Source: Nematocida ironsii (Eukaryota; Microsporidia). From it: a DNA stretch of 64,000 bases. Position numbers and translations under genes: made by a program. The notes beneath the pieces are model-generated. The model saw only the letters and a list, made by a program, of their open reading frames with translations, ran no database searches and had not been told where the DNA came from. The stretch covers positions 82,895 through 146,894 of the forward strand of contig LTDK01000172.1 in the NCBI GenBank assembly GCA_001642415.1, written 5' to 3'. Positions 17,195-27,089 of this stretch are shown in pieces (positions within the stretch are counted from its first letter, which is position 1; each line of letters begins with the position of its first letter).

Positions 17195-18868
17195 ATGAAA
17201 AGGACACTTATAGGAAAATATAGTATAAAGAATAAACCATTCAGTATAAGAATTAATACAATAGGGGTATTAGACAGGTATAGACGGTTTATAATTATAC
17301 ATAGGAATAATAGAATTATATCAAGGAATGTTGAATTTATAGTTAGTTATATATTCAATGATAATGTGGATGTATACAGTGATGAAAATCTGACAGATAC
17401 TGAAGTTAAATGTATATTAGCAATGGTAATGTATGGAATTCAGGTTAACATAAATGCCATACGAAACCAGAATATTAATGAGCTAAAAGCACACCTTGCT
17501 AAAATGTCACCTGATGCAGTAGAACTCATTAAAACAAATTTACTAGAAGAGGGTGAAGAGGTGCAGACATTAAAAACCGCATTGGATGGGACAATTAAGA
17601 AGTACCTTTATAATATGAATAGGTTTAGTGTGGATAATGATGAAGAGACTAACTTAGACTGCTTTTATAGGCATATGGATGAATTCAATCATTGTAAAAC
17701 ATTTAGCTGTGGAGAGTATGTACAAAATGATTTAGTGCAAATTCATTATAATGCACTTGCTATAAGGAATGTGTTTAACAGTAATGTAAAGAGTGAAGGA
17801 GGTCTTTATACTCTGAGTGATTTATACACAAAACAGAAGAATGGGAAGTATTTGATTGATTATGGACTAAAATGCATTTACAGGAACATACATTTATTAA
17901 AGGGAATTGCAGCTGGACTGAAAAGGATAAAGGATGAAGAGATTTCTAAAGAAGAAAAAATACAAAGTATTGAAAGACTTATGTCATTAGATGATTTAAG
18001 AATACTTAGAAGTATCTGTACATATAGGAATCAAATATTAATTGAAAGAAGGTTTATGCGACGCTTATTGGAGATAGATAATTTACTACACCAAGAAATT
18101 GATTCTGATGAAATTGTATCTGGTGAGGATGGCATAGACTTGTACCATGAAATGCGAGAAATGGCAATTGAACCAAAAGTATTCAAATATATTATAAAGC
18201 AGATTATACAGACTTATGCTAGAAAGTATATAAATAATGCTTTACATAATACAACAGAAACTAAAGAGACTTCTAAAGAAGATGATATAATTGTGTTAGA
18301 CCGGGCGTATGCACAGTTTAAAGAAAAAGTATCTGAGCTAGGAATAGGAAATATTTTATCTGATGAATTATATGATATATTCCATGATGAAGCAGAAAGT
18401 ATCCTACAGGATAATAAACATCCTACTGATGTAGATAATAAGAGTACTAAGAAACCCAGTAAAGAACCAGAAGAAATTCAGTTATTAGATGGTTACTTAA
18501 AAAGGGAGTTTAGCACTGATAAGTTAAACCTTGCTCAGAAAGAATATATTGTGTATAAGACAAAGAAGAGACTGGCTGATTTAGGCATAAGCATTGAGAA
18601 AATATTAGAACCACTTAATACCACAGAGACTAAAAAAAAAGAATCTGAAAGTGAAGTAAATCCAGATACTTCAAAAAATGAACTATCCAATACAATAATC
18701 AATATCACAGAGACTGAAAATTCAAAAGAATCTGAAAGTGAAGTAAATGATGGGGGAAACAAAGGAACAAGTTTAATAACTAAAAGTAAATTAGGAGTTG
18801 CACTTTTACTATCAACAGTAAGTTTAATTGCAATAACAAGTACACAATTTGCTCCACAATTAAACTAA
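17195..18868 (+). CDS. tail-anchored orphan protein, paralogue of the 25614 gene
   Basis: This 557-residue protein is mostly helical and charged. A single C-terminal hydrophobic segment (LGVALLLSTVSLIAITS) lies about ten residues from the end, so it is probably a tail-anchored membrane protein. Three blocks align by eye with the protein at 25614-27089: residues 47-85 (EFIVSYIFN ... ILAMVMYGI), 203-236 (GLYTLSDLY ... IYRNIHLL) and 268-290 (LRILRSICTYRNQILIERR). Their spacing is almost the same in both proteins. A Glu/Ser/Thr-rich linker with a repeated KESESEVN motif precedes the anchor. There is no signal peptide. The ATG at 17195 follows an AT-rich promoter. I recognise no named family; a lineage-specific membrane protein family is the best description. 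Confidence 0.8.
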   Translation: MKRTLIGKYSIKNKPFSIRINTIGVLDRYRRFIIIHRNNRIISRNVEFIVSYIFNDNVDVYSDENLTDTEVKCILAMVMYGIQVNINAIRNQNINELKAHLAKMSPDAVELIKTNLLEEGEEVQTLKTALDGTIKKYLYNMNRFSVDNDEETNLDCFYRHMDEFNHCKTFSCGEYVQNDLVQIHYNALAIRNVFNSNVKSEGGLYTLSDLYTKQKNGKYLIDYGLKCIYRNIHLLKGIAAGLKRIKDEEISKEEKIQSIERLMSLDDLRILRSICTYRNQILIERRFMRRLLEIDNLLHQEIDSDEIVSGEDGIDLYHEMREMAIEPKVFKYIIKQIIQTYARKYINNALHNTTETKETSKEDDIIVLDRAYAQFKEKVSELGIGNILSDELYDIFHDEAESILQDNKHPTDVDNKSTKKPSKEPEEIQLLDGYLKREFSTDKLNLAQKEYIVYKTKKRLADLGISIEKILEPLNTTETKKKESESEVNPDTSKNELSNTIINITETENSKESESEVNDGGNKGTSLITKSKLGVALLLSTVSLIAITSTQFAPQLN

Positions 18869-19039
18869 TTCAGGATATTATTAAGTATAAGAATATATTC
18901 TAATTATAAACTGCTCTGAAATATCTGTAAATTATGGAATTAAATAAATTTATTATGCTTTACTAAAATTTAAATAAGTAAATAACCAGAAATTACTTAA
19001 AAGTATGAATGGGTAAGTAATAATTTTAAGTATATAAAT

Positions 19040-19255
19040 ACAATATTGTTGTATATAATAGAGCATTATCGTGTATAATGTTACTATATATAATAGAGTG
19101 TGTATATTATACAATATTGCCGTGTATTACAGTATATAATTAGATATTACAGTATATTATACAATATTGTCGTGTATAATAGCATATTACAGTATATAAT
19201 AGAGTATTATCGTGTATAATAGCATATAATTAGATATTACAGTATATATTTATAT
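19040..19255. repeat. degenerate TATAATAG / ATATTACAG repeat
   Basis: In the gap 18869-19423, words such as ATTATCGTGTATAATAG, TACAATATTG and TAGATATTACAGTATATA recur several times in mixed order. No gene is visible in the gap. It holds the 3' end of the 17195 gene and the promoter of the 19424 gene. Confidence 0.8.
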
Positions 19256-19423
19256 ATTCTATGCATATTTATACTATGCTTTGAATTATTTTTTATTAGA
19301 AATCATCTTTGAATTATTTGATTAGAATATTAAGATTATCCATTTATTTTTATAATAAAATAAGATAAACAGAATTATAAAAATAAATTAAAGTATTAAT
19401 AGAAAAAAAATAAAAATATTTTA

Positions 19424-20230
19424 ATGAAATACAGAATACATAATTACATAGATAAGAATAAAGTACAAGAAACAGAAATAACTCCACAGTTAGATTCAGT
19501 GACAGTGCCCATTATAGACTCACTAAATACAAAAGAAGAAGAAAGCAATAGTAATAGTAAGAGTAATGGATTAAAGGAAACACTAAAAGATAGTGTAGAT
19601 CTGGTTTATTCTATTAAAGATTGTTTAATCGATGGATATGAATACTTTAAAGTATTCATGAATAGTATGCTTGTGATATTTTACTCTACATATATATTAA
19701 CACTCTTAAATACTGGAGCATCTGTTTCTTCTCAACTTACTCTAATTTCAGTGGAAGGTGTATCTAGTATCTGGGTTACAATATTTCATATAATTAATAT
19801 TGGTGTGCATATGTTTATTGCATTTATATCTGTTAAAGAAATTAACAAGTTTTCTTTAAATACACCTTCTTGGTCTAAAAGCATTCGTATATTTTTCTAT
19901 ATAAGTCTTATATCTAATATAATTATTGCATTAGTGCTTGGTGCACTTACTACAAGGATTTTCTACACACTACAATTTATTTACTGGACAACAATTATAT
20001 ACGTAATACAACAAATAGTTTATATTTTAAGCTGTGGTTTAGTTGCTCTTATAAGTTACATGTTCCCAAGGGATGCAACAAATAATATTTTCTTTATTGG
20101 TAAATCTAACTCCAGAAGCGCACTTGTTATAATGTATGGTATACTTGTGATTAGTTCTATTATACTGAATATATTAATTATAAAAAATTTACACGTCTGG
20201 GTGGATTTAAGTAGTATAGAAACTTCATAA
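19424..20230 (+). CDS. multi-span membrane orphan protein, similar in layout to the 23935 gene
   Basis: This 268-residue protein has a hydrophilic N-terminus of about 80 residues (acidic, Ser/Asn-rich) followed by about five or six membrane spans to the end. Recognisable spans include MLVIFYSTYILTLL, WVTIFHIINIGVHMFIAF, IFFYISLISNIIIALVLG, IIYVIQQIVYILSCGLV and VIMYGILVISSIILNILI. The layout, and in particular the last span with its W-containing exit, resembles the protein encoded at 23935-24945. Paralogy is likely but the similarity is weak. There is no signal peptide and no transporter signature. It lies directly downstream of the 17195 tail-anchored gene, and the partner pair 23935/25614 repeats that association. 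Function unknown. Confidence 0.75.
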   Translation: MKYRIHNYIDKNKVQETEITPQLDSVTVPIIDSLNTKEEESNSNSKSNGLKETLKDSVDLVYSIKDCLIDGYEYFKVFMNSMLVIFYSTYILTLLNTGASVSSQLTLISVEGVSSIWVTIFHIINIGVHMFIAFISVKEINKFSLNTPSWSKSIRIFFYISLISNIIIALVLGALTTRIFYTLQFIYWTTIIYVIQQIVYILSCGLVALISYMFPRDATNNIFFIGKSNSRSALVIMYGILVISSIILNILIIKNLHVWVDLSSIETS

Positions 20231-20515
20231 ATAGAAAGTATTACATCTTAGGGTGTGTTCAGATAATAAGCTTATTTACAATAAGTACAGTTGTTATTAA
20301 AACTTCTTATTAATTATTATTAACTAGCCCCTATAATAGAAAGAAATCAGAGAATAATAAATAATACTTTATTCCATGAATTTTATTGTTCTTGCTATAA
20401 CTTACATTAAACTACATAAAAATAACTCTATACACATATACTGTACTATTAAGTGTCTGTTTAATATGCGGGTTATTTAATACTTAGTGAATCTTTTCGT
20501 TATTTCTATAACTTT

Positions 20516-20725
20516 ATGGTATTCCTAAATTATGAATATGCCCTGTACTTCTTTAATTTCTTATGGGAATATTCTTTAAATTTCTTAAAATATAATGAGA
20601 AGTCTTCATATTTATTTTTATATTGTAATGCAGTGAAGAGAATTATAAATTTCAGAATTTATTTACATTTAAATAAAATAATTACTAATCCATACATGAA
20701 CAAGGCGTATTATATGATAGAGTAG
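20516..20725 (+). CDS. possible small protein, uncertain
   Basis: This 69-residue frame starts with ATG at 20516 and is rich in Tyr, Phe and Asn, with a hydrophobic first half (YALYFFNFLWEYSLNFL). It has no recognisable domain. In its favour, a GCGGGTTATTTAA element, like those near other starts, lies about 47 bases upstream. Against it, the composition is what random AT-rich DNA would give. The flanking gaps hold nothing else that I can support. Confidence 0.3.
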   Translation: MVFLNYEYALYFFNFLWEYSLNFLKYNEKSSYLFLYCNAVKRIINFRIYLHLNKIITNPYMNKAYYMIE

Positions 20726-20875
20726 ACTAAAATAAGAATATAACATAGAATTGCATATATATAATAGAAATGAGGTATTAAAGAGTATTATATATTAAAA
20801 TAGTATAAAAATATATAAATAGAATAATACTAATAAGATATAATGCAATATAATTATAAAGAGGTATTTGACATA

Positions 20876-21583
20876 TTAATAGTTATCCCAAGTACTTTTA
20901 TTGCCAAACTGTTTATCCAGTCTGGCACACTCACTCCAAAGATATTGGAATGCTAGGTCTCTGTTTCCCTTTCCCATTTGCCATGCATTTAAAAAACTAG
21001 CAGGGTATATAGACTTCCAACTAGTGAGCTCAAACTCGATTTCTTTATACGTCTTGGGCTCTGATAAAGTGGCTTGCCCATAAAATGTCTCGCACCAATC
21101 GGTGTAATTAATTTCTCCAATGCACTGTGGAAAGTATTTAATACAGGGTAAATTACCCACTGAAAAGGGTCCCTCCTGCTCAGCTATTTGTAAAACTAGA
21201 GCCCAACACTTATTCCACAGTTCTTCCGTGTATGCTTCAAAAGAGGTGGAATTCATAGGGGCTAAAAGCCTTTTTATTTCTTTAGCCATCTTAGCCTCTA
21301 TTAAGTTGTAGCGAAAAGCTAGTTCATTCCGTAAGATTCCTATCTTGGTCCTTGGATTGAGATTACACCAGGCTTCTGGGTATACATCTATTATAACCAT
21401 AAGTTGGATCTCCAGCTCCTTTCTGCTTGTATTGAAATCCATTCTCTTAAATTCTTGCAAAATTCCTTCAGCCTCGTTTTTTCTTTCCTTTTTACTGTAT
21501 TCCTTTTGCGTATGAAAAATATGAGGAGGGTTTGCTTTGGGCTGTTTTCTTTCTCCTTTGAAGTGTGAGTTCTTGTTTGTCAT
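20876..21583 (-). CDS. GC-richer orphan ORF, possibly transferred or retroelement gag-like
   Basis: This 235-residue protein differs from its neighbours. Its DNA is clearly richer in G+C than the flanking genes, and the protein has eight or so Trp residues and many Cys, Pro and Gly. The N-terminus is basic and Lys/Asn-rich, followed by a charged helix and an alpha-helical body containing ELEIQLMVIIDVYPEAW, EELWNKCWALVLQIAEQEG and FLNAWQMGKGNRDLAFQYLW. There is no signal peptide, membrane span or zinc knuckle. A helical, Trp-rich, capsid-like body with a basic N-terminus would suit a retroelement gag remnant, but no protease, integrase or reverse transcriptase adjoins it. A recently acquired or lineage-specific gene fits equally well. 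The start ATG at 21583 is the first of the frame. Confidence 0.65.
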   Translation of the reverse strand: MTNKNSHFKGERKQPKANPPHIFHTQKEYSKKERKNEAEGILQEFKRMDFNTSRKELEIQLMVIIDVYPEAWCNLNPRTKIGILRNELAFRYNLIEAKMAKEIKRLLAPMNSTSFEAYTEELWNKCWALVLQIAEQEGPFSVGNLPCIKYFPQCIGEINYTDWCETFYGQATLSEPKTYKEIEFELTSWKSIYPASFLNAWQMGKGNRDLAFQYLWSECARLDKQFGNKSTWDNY

Positions 21584-21599
21584 ATAAATCTAATTTTTT

Positions 21600-21698
21600 A
21601 TTGAAGATAGGAAACTCTTTTATAGTTTTATTTTTGTTTGAAGCTAGCTAGTGTCACATTGCGGCCCAATGAATAATAATGCTAGAGAGTGCCCAACA
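21600..21698 (-). promoter_or_regulatory. promoter region of the GC-richer ORF, with LTR-like start
   Basis: Read on the minus strand, this stretch begins TGTTGGGCACTCTC at 21698, has the GC-richer block GGGCCGCAATGTGACAC, and then a TATAAAAG box about 40 bases before the ATG at 21583. TG-start plus TATA is what a retroelement LTR would show, but no second copy is found downstream of the ORF, so this may simply be a promoter. The rest of the 21584-21853 gap is AT-rich and holds the divergent promoter of the 21854 gene. Confidence 0.3.
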
Positions 21699-21853
21699 AT
21701 CAGGAAATGAATTATAAAAGTGCCAATGCCAGTATAGAATATAGGAGTGTCTTAAATTCAATATGGAATATATGCACATATAAAAGCAATAGTTAATATA
21801 AAAACAAATTGATATAGCATGGAATATAAAGAGTAGTTAAGAAAATATATTGT

Positions 21854-23578
21854 ATGAGAAGAAAAATGAACAGCTTAATAATAATGGGCATTTACATTTT
21901 TTGTATAAACATGCACACAGTACATGCTGCTATGATGGCAAATAGTTTATGCGCACTAAAATATTTATCAAATAATGACACTGAATTGATAAATAGTACT
22001 AATCCAATACCAATTAGGTATTTGCACGTAAGTAAGAATAGAGAGAATATTAGAAAAATAAAAAAAAGATTAGATAGTGCAGTAGAAATATATAAAGAGA
22101 ATAATGAATATACTTCAAATAAAGAGTCAGTAAATAATAATGGGGTTGAGTATACTTGGAACATTATAAACACATACACAAACCAGCTAGATATAGACAG
22201 TACTAATCTGCAAATATGGAACACAAACCTCGATAAGTATGTAGAAGAATATAAAAAGCACACGGGGTCTGATATAAAAGATGATATGAATACATGGAGA
22301 GAGTACATGCCACAAATTTATAAGTCTATTTATTTTGGAATTAATAACAATATACTTTCTGAATACTCTATAGATAGTGGATTATTCCCTCAAAATAAAG
22401 AATATAAATTCTCTGACTTGCCTATATTTACAGCAGACATTTCTAAATATTACCATGTATTAAAGAAGGATTTTAAAAAAATAATGGAATTGTCTCAGAG
22501 ACTAAGCTGTACTGACCATAAAAAACACAACTATAAACATTCTTCTATAGATGAATATATGGCAACTAGATTTATGCGGCTCACTCATCCAGTTCATATT
22601 TTTAAAAGGTTTAATTTTTCCGATATAACACAATATAATTCACCAAGAGAGTATATTGAAAAAGAATTACTTTATAATGTAGAGTTATGGTATATGAAAC
22701 TTATAAGTGGCATGAATAAAACAAAAGCGAATCAAAGAAAATTCCTTGGATATATTTTTTATGTGCTAGAAGAATTTTTAGTCTCACAAGTAACCGTGTC
22801 CGACTTAGAAGAAAAACTGCTCTTCGTATTCTCAGACACATACAAAGCACCTTCAAATATAAATAATTATACTGAAAACATTCAGCTGCAGCGACTACTT
22901 GCATGGAGACTCACAAACACTGCGTTTATTCTACAGATAGAAGGCTTGTTTAAGATGATGGAAGAAATCTGGGAGGTTGAAAGTTCTAACTCTGCGTCTT
23001 TGAGAAAATACATTAATGACTACAGGGACAGATATATAAAAACAGACCATGTGTACTTTAAAAAAATGTACTTGCTTATTTCTATGATTAAGCATAAGCT
23101 TAAAGTTACATATATAAAGGATTTATATGCAGGGCCAGTAAAAATAATAAACAAAGGTGTGCTATATCTATCATGCCAAATGCTAAATCTAATATACTAT
23201 TCTAGTTTGTGTGAAGATAGTATTATAAGTATTAATCAAGAGTATATATCTAACCATATATATTATGACCCAGATAAGCTTAATGAGGATGTGGCTAAAT
23301 ATGCAACGTGTGTATGGAAAACAGCAAAAATTATGAAAAAGTATTTGAATATATCAGATGAAGATTTAAGAGAAAGTCCTATGGACTACTCGAATAAAGT
23401 GCTTAAAAAGATAATCATGCTAGAAGCAGAGACTAAACCCTCAGCAGACAAGATTAATCAGTCAAATAATTCTGAATCTACTGAAAACTCTGCTATTACA
23501 TCTATATATAGCAAATTCTGCTTATTCATAACAGTAGGTATCCACACGGCTTTAAGAGCTCTTTCAATTAAAAATTAG
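21854..23578 (+). CDS. secreted or membrane orphan protein with signal peptide
   Basis: This 574-residue protein starts with a typical signal peptide: basic MRRKMN, a hydrophobic core SLIIMGIYIFCIN, and a likely cleavage after VHA near residue 25. The body is helical, rich in Tyr, Lys and Asn, with scattered Cys residues. Its C-terminus has a weaker hydrophobic stretch (FCLFITVGIHTALRAL) in the last 25 residues that could anchor it. No domain is recognised. With its signal peptide and lack of relatives it is a candidate secreted, surface or host-exposed protein, which is inference. It lies amid the orphan membrane gene cluster but shares no clear blocks with the tail-anchored genes. Confidence 0.8.
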   Translation: MRRKMNSLIIMGIYIFCINMHTVHAAMMANSLCALKYLSNNDTELINSTNPIPIRYLHVSKNRENIRKIKKRLDSAVEIYKENNEYTSNKESVNNNGVEYTWNIINTYTNQLDIDSTNLQIWNTNLDKYVEEYKKHTGSDIKDDMNTWREYMPQIYKSIYFGINNNILSEYSIDSGLFPQNKEYKFSDLPIFTADISKYYHVLKKDFKKIMELSQRLSCTDHKKHNYKHSSIDEYMATRFMRLTHPVHIFKRFNFSDITQYNSPREYIEKELLYNVELWYMKLISGMNKTKANQRKFLGYIFYVLEEFLVSQVTVSDLEEKLLFVFSDTYKAPSNINNYTENIQLQRLLAWRLTNTAFILQIEGLFKMMEEIWEVESSNSASLRKYINDYRDRYIKTDHVYFKKMYLLISMIKHKLKVTYIKDLYAGPVKIINKGVLYLSCQMLNLIYYSSLCEDSIISINQEYISNHIYYDPDKLNEDVAKYATCVWKTAKIMKKYLNISDEDLRESPMDYSNKVLKKIIMLEAETKPSADKINQSNNSESTENSAITSIYSKFCLFITVGIHTALRALSIKN

Positions 23579-23934
23579 TAATAAAGAATTTATAACCCGT
23601 AAATATATTTTATTTCAATATTTTAATGGCAGCATTTAATTATAAAAGTAGAATTATTATAGATAGAATTAAAATCCAATGAAAGGACAGGACATCTCGT
23701 TATTCTTAGATTTATAGTTGCTATAGAACAATAAACATATGACGTATTAAGTTAAGTTATATTTAAGATAGAAATGAATTTCTGGCCATATAGTAAAGAA
23801 TATAATAAATGCATAGCATACTCCTGGCAATTAATGAAAAATGGGAAAATACTCCGAAATTGAAATCTGCACATTCTTATTAGTGCATATTTAAAGAATA
23901 TATATTGGTAATTACTCCTAGTATTGTGCATATA
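23579..23934. other. gene-free gap between convergent 3' ends
   Basis: This 356-base AT-rich region lies between the stops of the 21854 (+) and 23935 (-) genes. One TATAACCCGTAAAT element, a variant of the recurrent motif, lies at 23591-23604, just after the plus-strand stop. I see no gene, tRNA or strong hairpin. Confidence 0.6.
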
Positions 23935-24945
23935 CTATCCCGTTCCAGGAGGTACAGATAAATTTTTATAGAAAACTATTGGTTTTGCCATATTCGCCCA
24001 GCTGTCTATGCTGTGCCATGCTATTAAGCATAGTATACTAAAAGAAATGTCTGTTATAACGAACGCATGAGTGAACATACAGTTTTTAAATAGTCCAAAT
24101 AAATAATTTGATTTTGGTGGAGCCATTTTGCCAAGCCAGTTTCTGGTTAAGTCTAGCAGGATAATCAACATATGAAAAATGCGGAATATAATGAATGCCA
24201 GAAGCTTCTGTTTTATACTATAAATATTGCCCACATAACTACCCATATATCCCACAATTGCCATCATTAATATCACAGTGGTTTCTAGCAATATACCGAA
24301 TATAATTTGCACAATAGAGGCATCCTTCTTTATGCTGCTAAGTGAAAATGTACTAAGAATGTAGACAAATACTCCCCACGGAAAGAAAAAATCTACTAGG
24401 TGAGAAGTTCCTATGTCAATTGGATACCGAATATCCTTTTCTTTTCCTAACTCACCTGCCACACCATATGTTAGAGACATATATATGTAAACAATTAGAC
24501 CAAGGGTTGTGGAATTTACTATTAGATATATGAATGGCAGAACAGTATTATAACAGAAATTAGTAAGCGTTAAATAGGGTTTCAACCTTATACGTTCTCT
24601 TTTTTCTTTACATCTAGCAGCGTTCTGCTTTATTTCTTTGCGAAGATCTTCAATGGAGGATATTATTGTATCCCCATTTTCATCTAGGCGTAAAATACTT
24701 GAAATTTCATTATCTGTTGTACTGTGCTTGCCACAAGTATGAAATATCTTGCTTTCTATTTCAGAATTAATAGGAGTTTTATTCTCGCTGCCTGGTATAG
24801 AAGATGATTCATTTATTTCTTCAGATTTAATAGAGCTGGCACCTTCTTCTTTAGGATGCTCAGATGGTTCACTGTTATTTTTATTATTGATGGTATTATC
24901 TGTTAAGCAATAATCTTCTATGACTGTTCTATTTGTTCTTTCCAT
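23935..24945 (-). CDS. multi-span membrane orphan protein, similar in layout to the 19424 gene
   Basis: This 336-residue protein has a Ser/Glu-rich hydrophilic N-terminal region of about 140 residues and then about six membrane spans. They include NTVLPFIYLIVNSTTLGLIVY, DFFFPWGVFVYILSTF, IIFGILLETTVILMMAIVG, LLAFIIFRIFHMLIILLDL and HAFVITDISFSILCLIAW. The order of spans and the final W-rich segment resemble the 19424 gene, so the two are probable distant paralogues. No pump, channel or acyltransferase signature is seen. The ATG at 24945 is the first Met of the frame. It is head-to-head with the tail-anchored gene at 25614. Function unknown. Confidence 0.78.
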   Translation of the reverse strand: MERTNRTVIEDYCLTDNTINNKNNSEPSEHPKEEGASSIKSEEINESSSIPGSENKTPINSEIESKIFHTCGKHSTTDNEISSILRLDENGDTIISSIEDLRKEIKQNAARCKEKRERIRLKPYLTLTNFCYNTVLPFIYLIVNSTTLGLIVYIYMSLTYGVAGELGKEKDIRYPIDIGTSHLVDFFFPWGVFVYILSTFSLSSIKKDASIVQIIFGILLETTVILMMAIVGYMGSYVGNIYSIKQKLLAFIIFRIFHMLIILLDLTRNWLGKMAPPKSNYLFGLFKNCMFTHAFVITDISFSILCLIAWHSIDSWANMAKPIVFYKNLSVPPGTG

Positions 24946-25613
24946 AAGATATTATTATTAAAAAAATACTATTTTTATTTCAGGATACTTCAAAATATTC
25001 ACATATAACATAAACCAAATTAGTAGAATGTCCTATATTTACACATAAATTACACTTTTACATGTACTCATGCATAGAGAATTATCAACCATTAGAATAA
25101 CATATAAAGAAATAAACCAAAGCTATATTCAAATGGTTAGACAATACATATAAAACATATAAGAACGGATAATTGCCAACAAAAATATACACAAATACTT
25201 TTTACCCCGAGTATACCCCTTTAATTAATTTATTTTCATAGAGCAGTTGCTTAATGCATATAAAAATATTTTATAAAGAAATTCCTATTACAGCATAAAA
25301 TAACCAATAAAGAATTTGCCTAGAAATATTAAATGTATAGAGACTGCCGACTATCCATATATGGCATAAATATTATATAATTCCCTGGGATGGCACTGTC
25401 TTTTAAGGGGCAAGTAGTAAATTAAGAATAATTAAATTTTCTGGAGTATTATCAAAGTGATGGCTAATAAAGCTATGTTTAAATTTTTAATAACAAAAGA
25501 TCTTAATTTGAAGAAATAAGAAATTGCACATATGAAAAATAGCTGATATCATTAAAAATACACTTAACTATTAATTTAAACAGAAACATTTGTATTTCAT
25601 ACATAAAATTTTT
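24946..25613. other. gene-free divergent gap
   Basis: These 668 bases separate the starts of the 23935 (-) and 25614 (+) genes. They are AT-rich, with no repeat array, no RNA gene and no convincing short ORF. They must contain both promoters; no specific element can be chosen. The frame of the downstream gene opens at a TTG at 25590, but the first ATG is at 25614. Confidence 0.5.
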
Positions 25614-27089
25614 ATGAATAGAAAACCCAAAATGAATTTTATTAGTATAAACAAAGAAAGATGTGATATAGACATGGGGCTAGAAGATATAATAAAGAGG
25701 TATAAAGAAATAAGAGACAATACTAGTGGAGAAACCGATGTGGCAAAAATGGGAGAGTATCAAATACTTGACTATATATTTAATCGACCTATTTCAGTTG
25801 CCTCTGGATCAACTTCAGTTATAAGCTCGGATGATCTTAAGAGGATAGTAATTGCGTTACTGTTTGAATTGATCATCAATAATGAATTAAATAATGAGAA
25901 CATTGCAAATGTAAGAAATATATTTTTCAAAAGATTTGAGAATGCAGAAAATTCTTTAGCAGAAGAGAAAGAACGTATTATTAGAACAAATCTAAAGACA
26001 CATCGGGATAGTTTTCATCGGAATGATTACTGCCCAAATCTTCTAGAACAATTATTTAAGGATATAAATCAATTTTTATATTACTATAATTCAAATAATA
26101 ATAGGATTACTGGGTATAGAAAGTTTGTCATGGATCATATAAACAATTATATAACATACCTTTATATTGCAGACAGCTATGAACTAAAACAGTCTCTACG
26201 GGGTGTACTTGAAGGATATGAAAATAATGAAGATACAGAAGAATCCAGTGAAAATGGGTTATATAAGCTTGAAGAACTGTACGGGAATTCCATTAATGGA
26301 GTGAGTTTCATAGAAACGGGGTTAAATCTTATATTTATGCATAGGGATGAAATTAAAAAATGCTATGCAAATAAAACTCTAATAACAAGGCTTTCAGGCC
26401 ACGAACAGAAAATACTAAAAAGCATTAGAGTTCATTTAGACCGTATTATACAAGAAAGAGCACTATACTTCAAAGTAATAACCATCCATAATGTGAACAA
26501 ATTCATTCCTCCGTGTGTTAGTAATGAATTGTTTTTGAGTAATCTTGAAATGTGCACACCCGAAATAGAAAAAGAGATTAGAATGGGAATATCTCTTTAT
26601 CTTGTGCTTGGTCTTAGCCAGTTACCAATTGATAATAGGCCAATTATTATGAATGAGTTAACTAAGACACAGGCTCAGATAGAAGAGTTAGAGAAACAAG
26701 TAAATAAGTATAATAAAATACTAGAAAATACTGAAGATGCTAACCTTATAAATAGAACTCAAAATAAACTAAAGGAAAAAACGAAGATCATAAAGAATTT
26801 CAACAATTATTATGCAAAGGTAAATGATTGCCTTAATGCAATAAGTCTTATTGAAATTCTGGATAAATCACAGAAAGACTTTATAATTAGCCAGGCTCAA
26901 GCATATTCTAGATACTTTGATACAAGCATAAGGCTAAATTCCCCAGAGGGATTAAATAGACCTAGCATATTGAAAGTTCTAAGGAAAATAAAAACACCAC
27001 TAATGATTATAGCAATAATTGCACTAATTACTATACTTATATGGATGGTTATTTCCAACCCAACAAGGGTAACCAGGCAAATTATATGA
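25614..27089 (+). CDS. tail-anchored orphan protein, paralogue of the 17195 gene
   Basis: This 491-residue protein aligns by eye with the 17195 product in three blocks: residues 49-89 (YQILDYIFN ... IALLFELIINN), 214-248 (GLYKLEELY ... LIFMHRDEIK) and 264-284 (QKILKSIRVHLDRIIQERA). A coiled-coil segment lies at about 350-400 (TKTQAQIEELEKQVNKYN, then a Lys/Asn-rich helix). A single C-terminal span (PLMIIAIIALITILIWMVI) is followed by a short basic tail, so the protein is tail-anchored. There is no signal peptide. The start is taken at the ATG 25614; an upstream TTG frame is ignored. The function is unknown. Together with 17195 it defines a lineage-specific family in this window. Confidence 0.8.
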   Translation: MNRKPKMNFISINKERCDIDMGLEDIIKRYKEIRDNTSGETDVAKMGEYQILDYIFNRPISVASGSTSVISSDDLKRIVIALLFELIINNELNNENIANVRNIFFKRFENAENSLAEEKERIIRTNLKTHRDSFHRNDYCPNLLEQLFKDINQFLYYYNSNNNRITGYRKFVMDHINNYITYLYIADSYELKQSLRGVLEGYENNEDTEESSENGLYKLEELYGNSINGVSFIETGLNLIFMHRDEIKKCYANKTLITRLSGHEQKILKSIRVHLDRIIQERALYFKVITIHNVNKFIPPCVSNELFLSNLEMCTPEIEKEIRMGISLYLVLGLSQLPIDNRPIIMNELTKTQAQIEELEKQVNKYNKILENTEDANLINRTQNKLKEKTKIIKNFNNYYAKVNDCLNAISLIEILDKSQKDFIISQAQAYSRYFDTSIRLNSPEGLNRPSILKVLRKIKTPLMIIAIIALITILIWMVISNPTRVTRQII

